From NCBI GenBank assembly GCA_964531735.1, contig CAZHGD010000088.1, forward strand, positions 1 through 29,879: a stretch of DNA of 29,879 bases, read 5' to 3'. Position numbers and translations under genes: made by a program. The DNA is from CAZHGD01 sp964531735. Lineage in GTDB: Bacteria > Armatimonadota > UBA10988. Positions 29,519-29,879 of the stretch are shown piece by piece. The stretch's first letter is position 1, and every line of letters starts with the position of its first letter. The notes beneath the pieces were generated by a model. It saw only the letters and a list, made by a program, of their open reading frames with translations, was not told the origin of the DNA and did not search any database.

Positions 29519-29879
29519 ATGGCGGTCTATCTGGTCGGCCTCGACGGCGCGGCGCAAGGTCGACGCTGGCCATTGCACACCGGTGACCTGACGCTCGGCA
29601 CCGACGAGGCCTGCGGTCTGCCGTTGCCCGCGGCGCCCGGGGTGTTAGCGTACCACGCGCGGCTGTCGGTGTCGCCGCGACGTATCGCGCTCTCACCGGC
29701 CCCACACGCGCCGGTGACCATCAACGGGCAACCGATCTACGACACCGTGGCCCTCCGCCCGACCGACCACGTCGGCCTCGGCAGCCTGACCTTCGGGCTC
29801 GAGTCCAGCCGCCAACCAGAAGCCGCGGTCGCGCCGCCGGCCGCCACTCCGCCGCCGGCCGCCGCCGCGGGGCCACGGC
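29519..29879 (+). CDS. FHA-domain protein (3' end outside window)
   Basis: The frame opens at ATG 29519, preceded by AAAGGAGGG (29507-29515), and stays open to the window edge, giving 120 residues. The sequence fits a forkhead-associated fold: 'MAVYLVGLDGAAQGRRWPL', then 'GDLTLGTDEACGLPLP' in place of the usual hGRxxxxDhxh strand, 'AYHARLSVSPRRIALSP' matching the S-x-x-H-A-x-h loop, and 'VTINGQPIYDTVALRPTDHVGLGSLTFGLE' matching the hxNGxxh-LxxGD-h segment. The canonical Arg is replaced by Thr in 'LGTDEAC', so phosphothreonine binding is uncertain. A Pro/Ala-rich linker follows at the edge, suggesting another domain beyond. Divergent from the ceramidase-like gene. Confidence 0.75.
   Translation, partial: MAVYLVGLDGAAQGRRWPLHTGDLTLGTDEACGLPLPAAPGVLAYHARLSVSPRRIALSPAPHAPVTINGQPIYDTVALRPTDHVGLGSLTFGLESSRQPEAAVAPPAATPPPAAAAGPR

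Noticed and set aside
1..29879. tRNA, rRNA or CRISPR arrays
   Set aside because: I saw no conserved rRNA sequence, no cloverleaf with a T-loop GGTTCRANTCC pattern, and no regularly spaced direct repeats.

Overview
The window is high-GC, gene-dense bacterial DNA. It most resembles an Armatimonadota or planctomycete-type genome recovered from a metagenome. The clues are two H-X9-DG/DUF1559-type pseudopilin proteins, one with the N-terminal methylation motif followed by a 'FPVFAKARERARVTAC' segment, a menaquinone gene of the futalosine route (mqnA), DUF2961/GH172 and six-hairpin-type sugar hydrolases, large secreted propeller/Ig-like proteins and dispersed GC-rich hairpin repeats. The phylum is an inference; no rRNA or tRNA gene is visible. 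A 100-N scaffold gap flanked by an exact 55-bp duplication marks the sequence as a short-read scaffold.

Layout. (1) 1-3392, plus strand: the 3' end of a pseudopilin-like gene, a small ferritin-like protein and a putative (alpha/alpha)6-type glycosidase. (2) 3399-4016, minus strand: an unrecognised helical protein. (3) 4017-4580: a non-coding stretch filled by a large inverted repeat. (4) 4581-6293: L-fucose isomerase with a terminator, then a small membrane protein whose C-terminus is encoded by a 97-bp repeat element with terminal inverted repeats. (5) 7388-20873, minus strand: an apparent 13.5-kb operon. It starts with a double-length UvrA (two complete UvrA units in one chain) behind a promoter that carries a LexA-type SOS box. 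It continues through three tandem paralogous secreted proteins, joined by overlapping or nearly touching ends, to a 1542-residue secreted protein with an S55 (SpoIVB-type) peptidase domain, a beta-propeller and Ig-like domains. (6) 21321-28079, plus strand: a membrane-anchored GH172-like protein interrupted by the assembly gap, mqnA, an MTAP/PNP-family nucleoside phosphorylase overlapping mqnA, a Gfo/Idh/MocA oxidoreductase, a SixA-like phosphatase and a pseudopilin. (7) 28076-29371, minus strand: a neutral-ceramidase-family protein. (8) 29519-end: the start of an FHA-domain protein cut by the window edge.

How the genes fit together. The sugar hydrolases, fucose isomerase and oxidoreductase suggest a heterotroph that degrades complex glycans. 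The mqnA-phosphorylase pair points to menaquinone made from futalosine, with a coupled nucleoside-salvage step. The most unusual unit is the uvrA-led operon. It couples a DNA-repair ATPase under a probable SOS box to four exported proteins of unknown role, one of them a peptidase. If they are co-transcribed, DNA damage would also induce an envelope or periplasmic module, which I do not recognise as a described arrangement.
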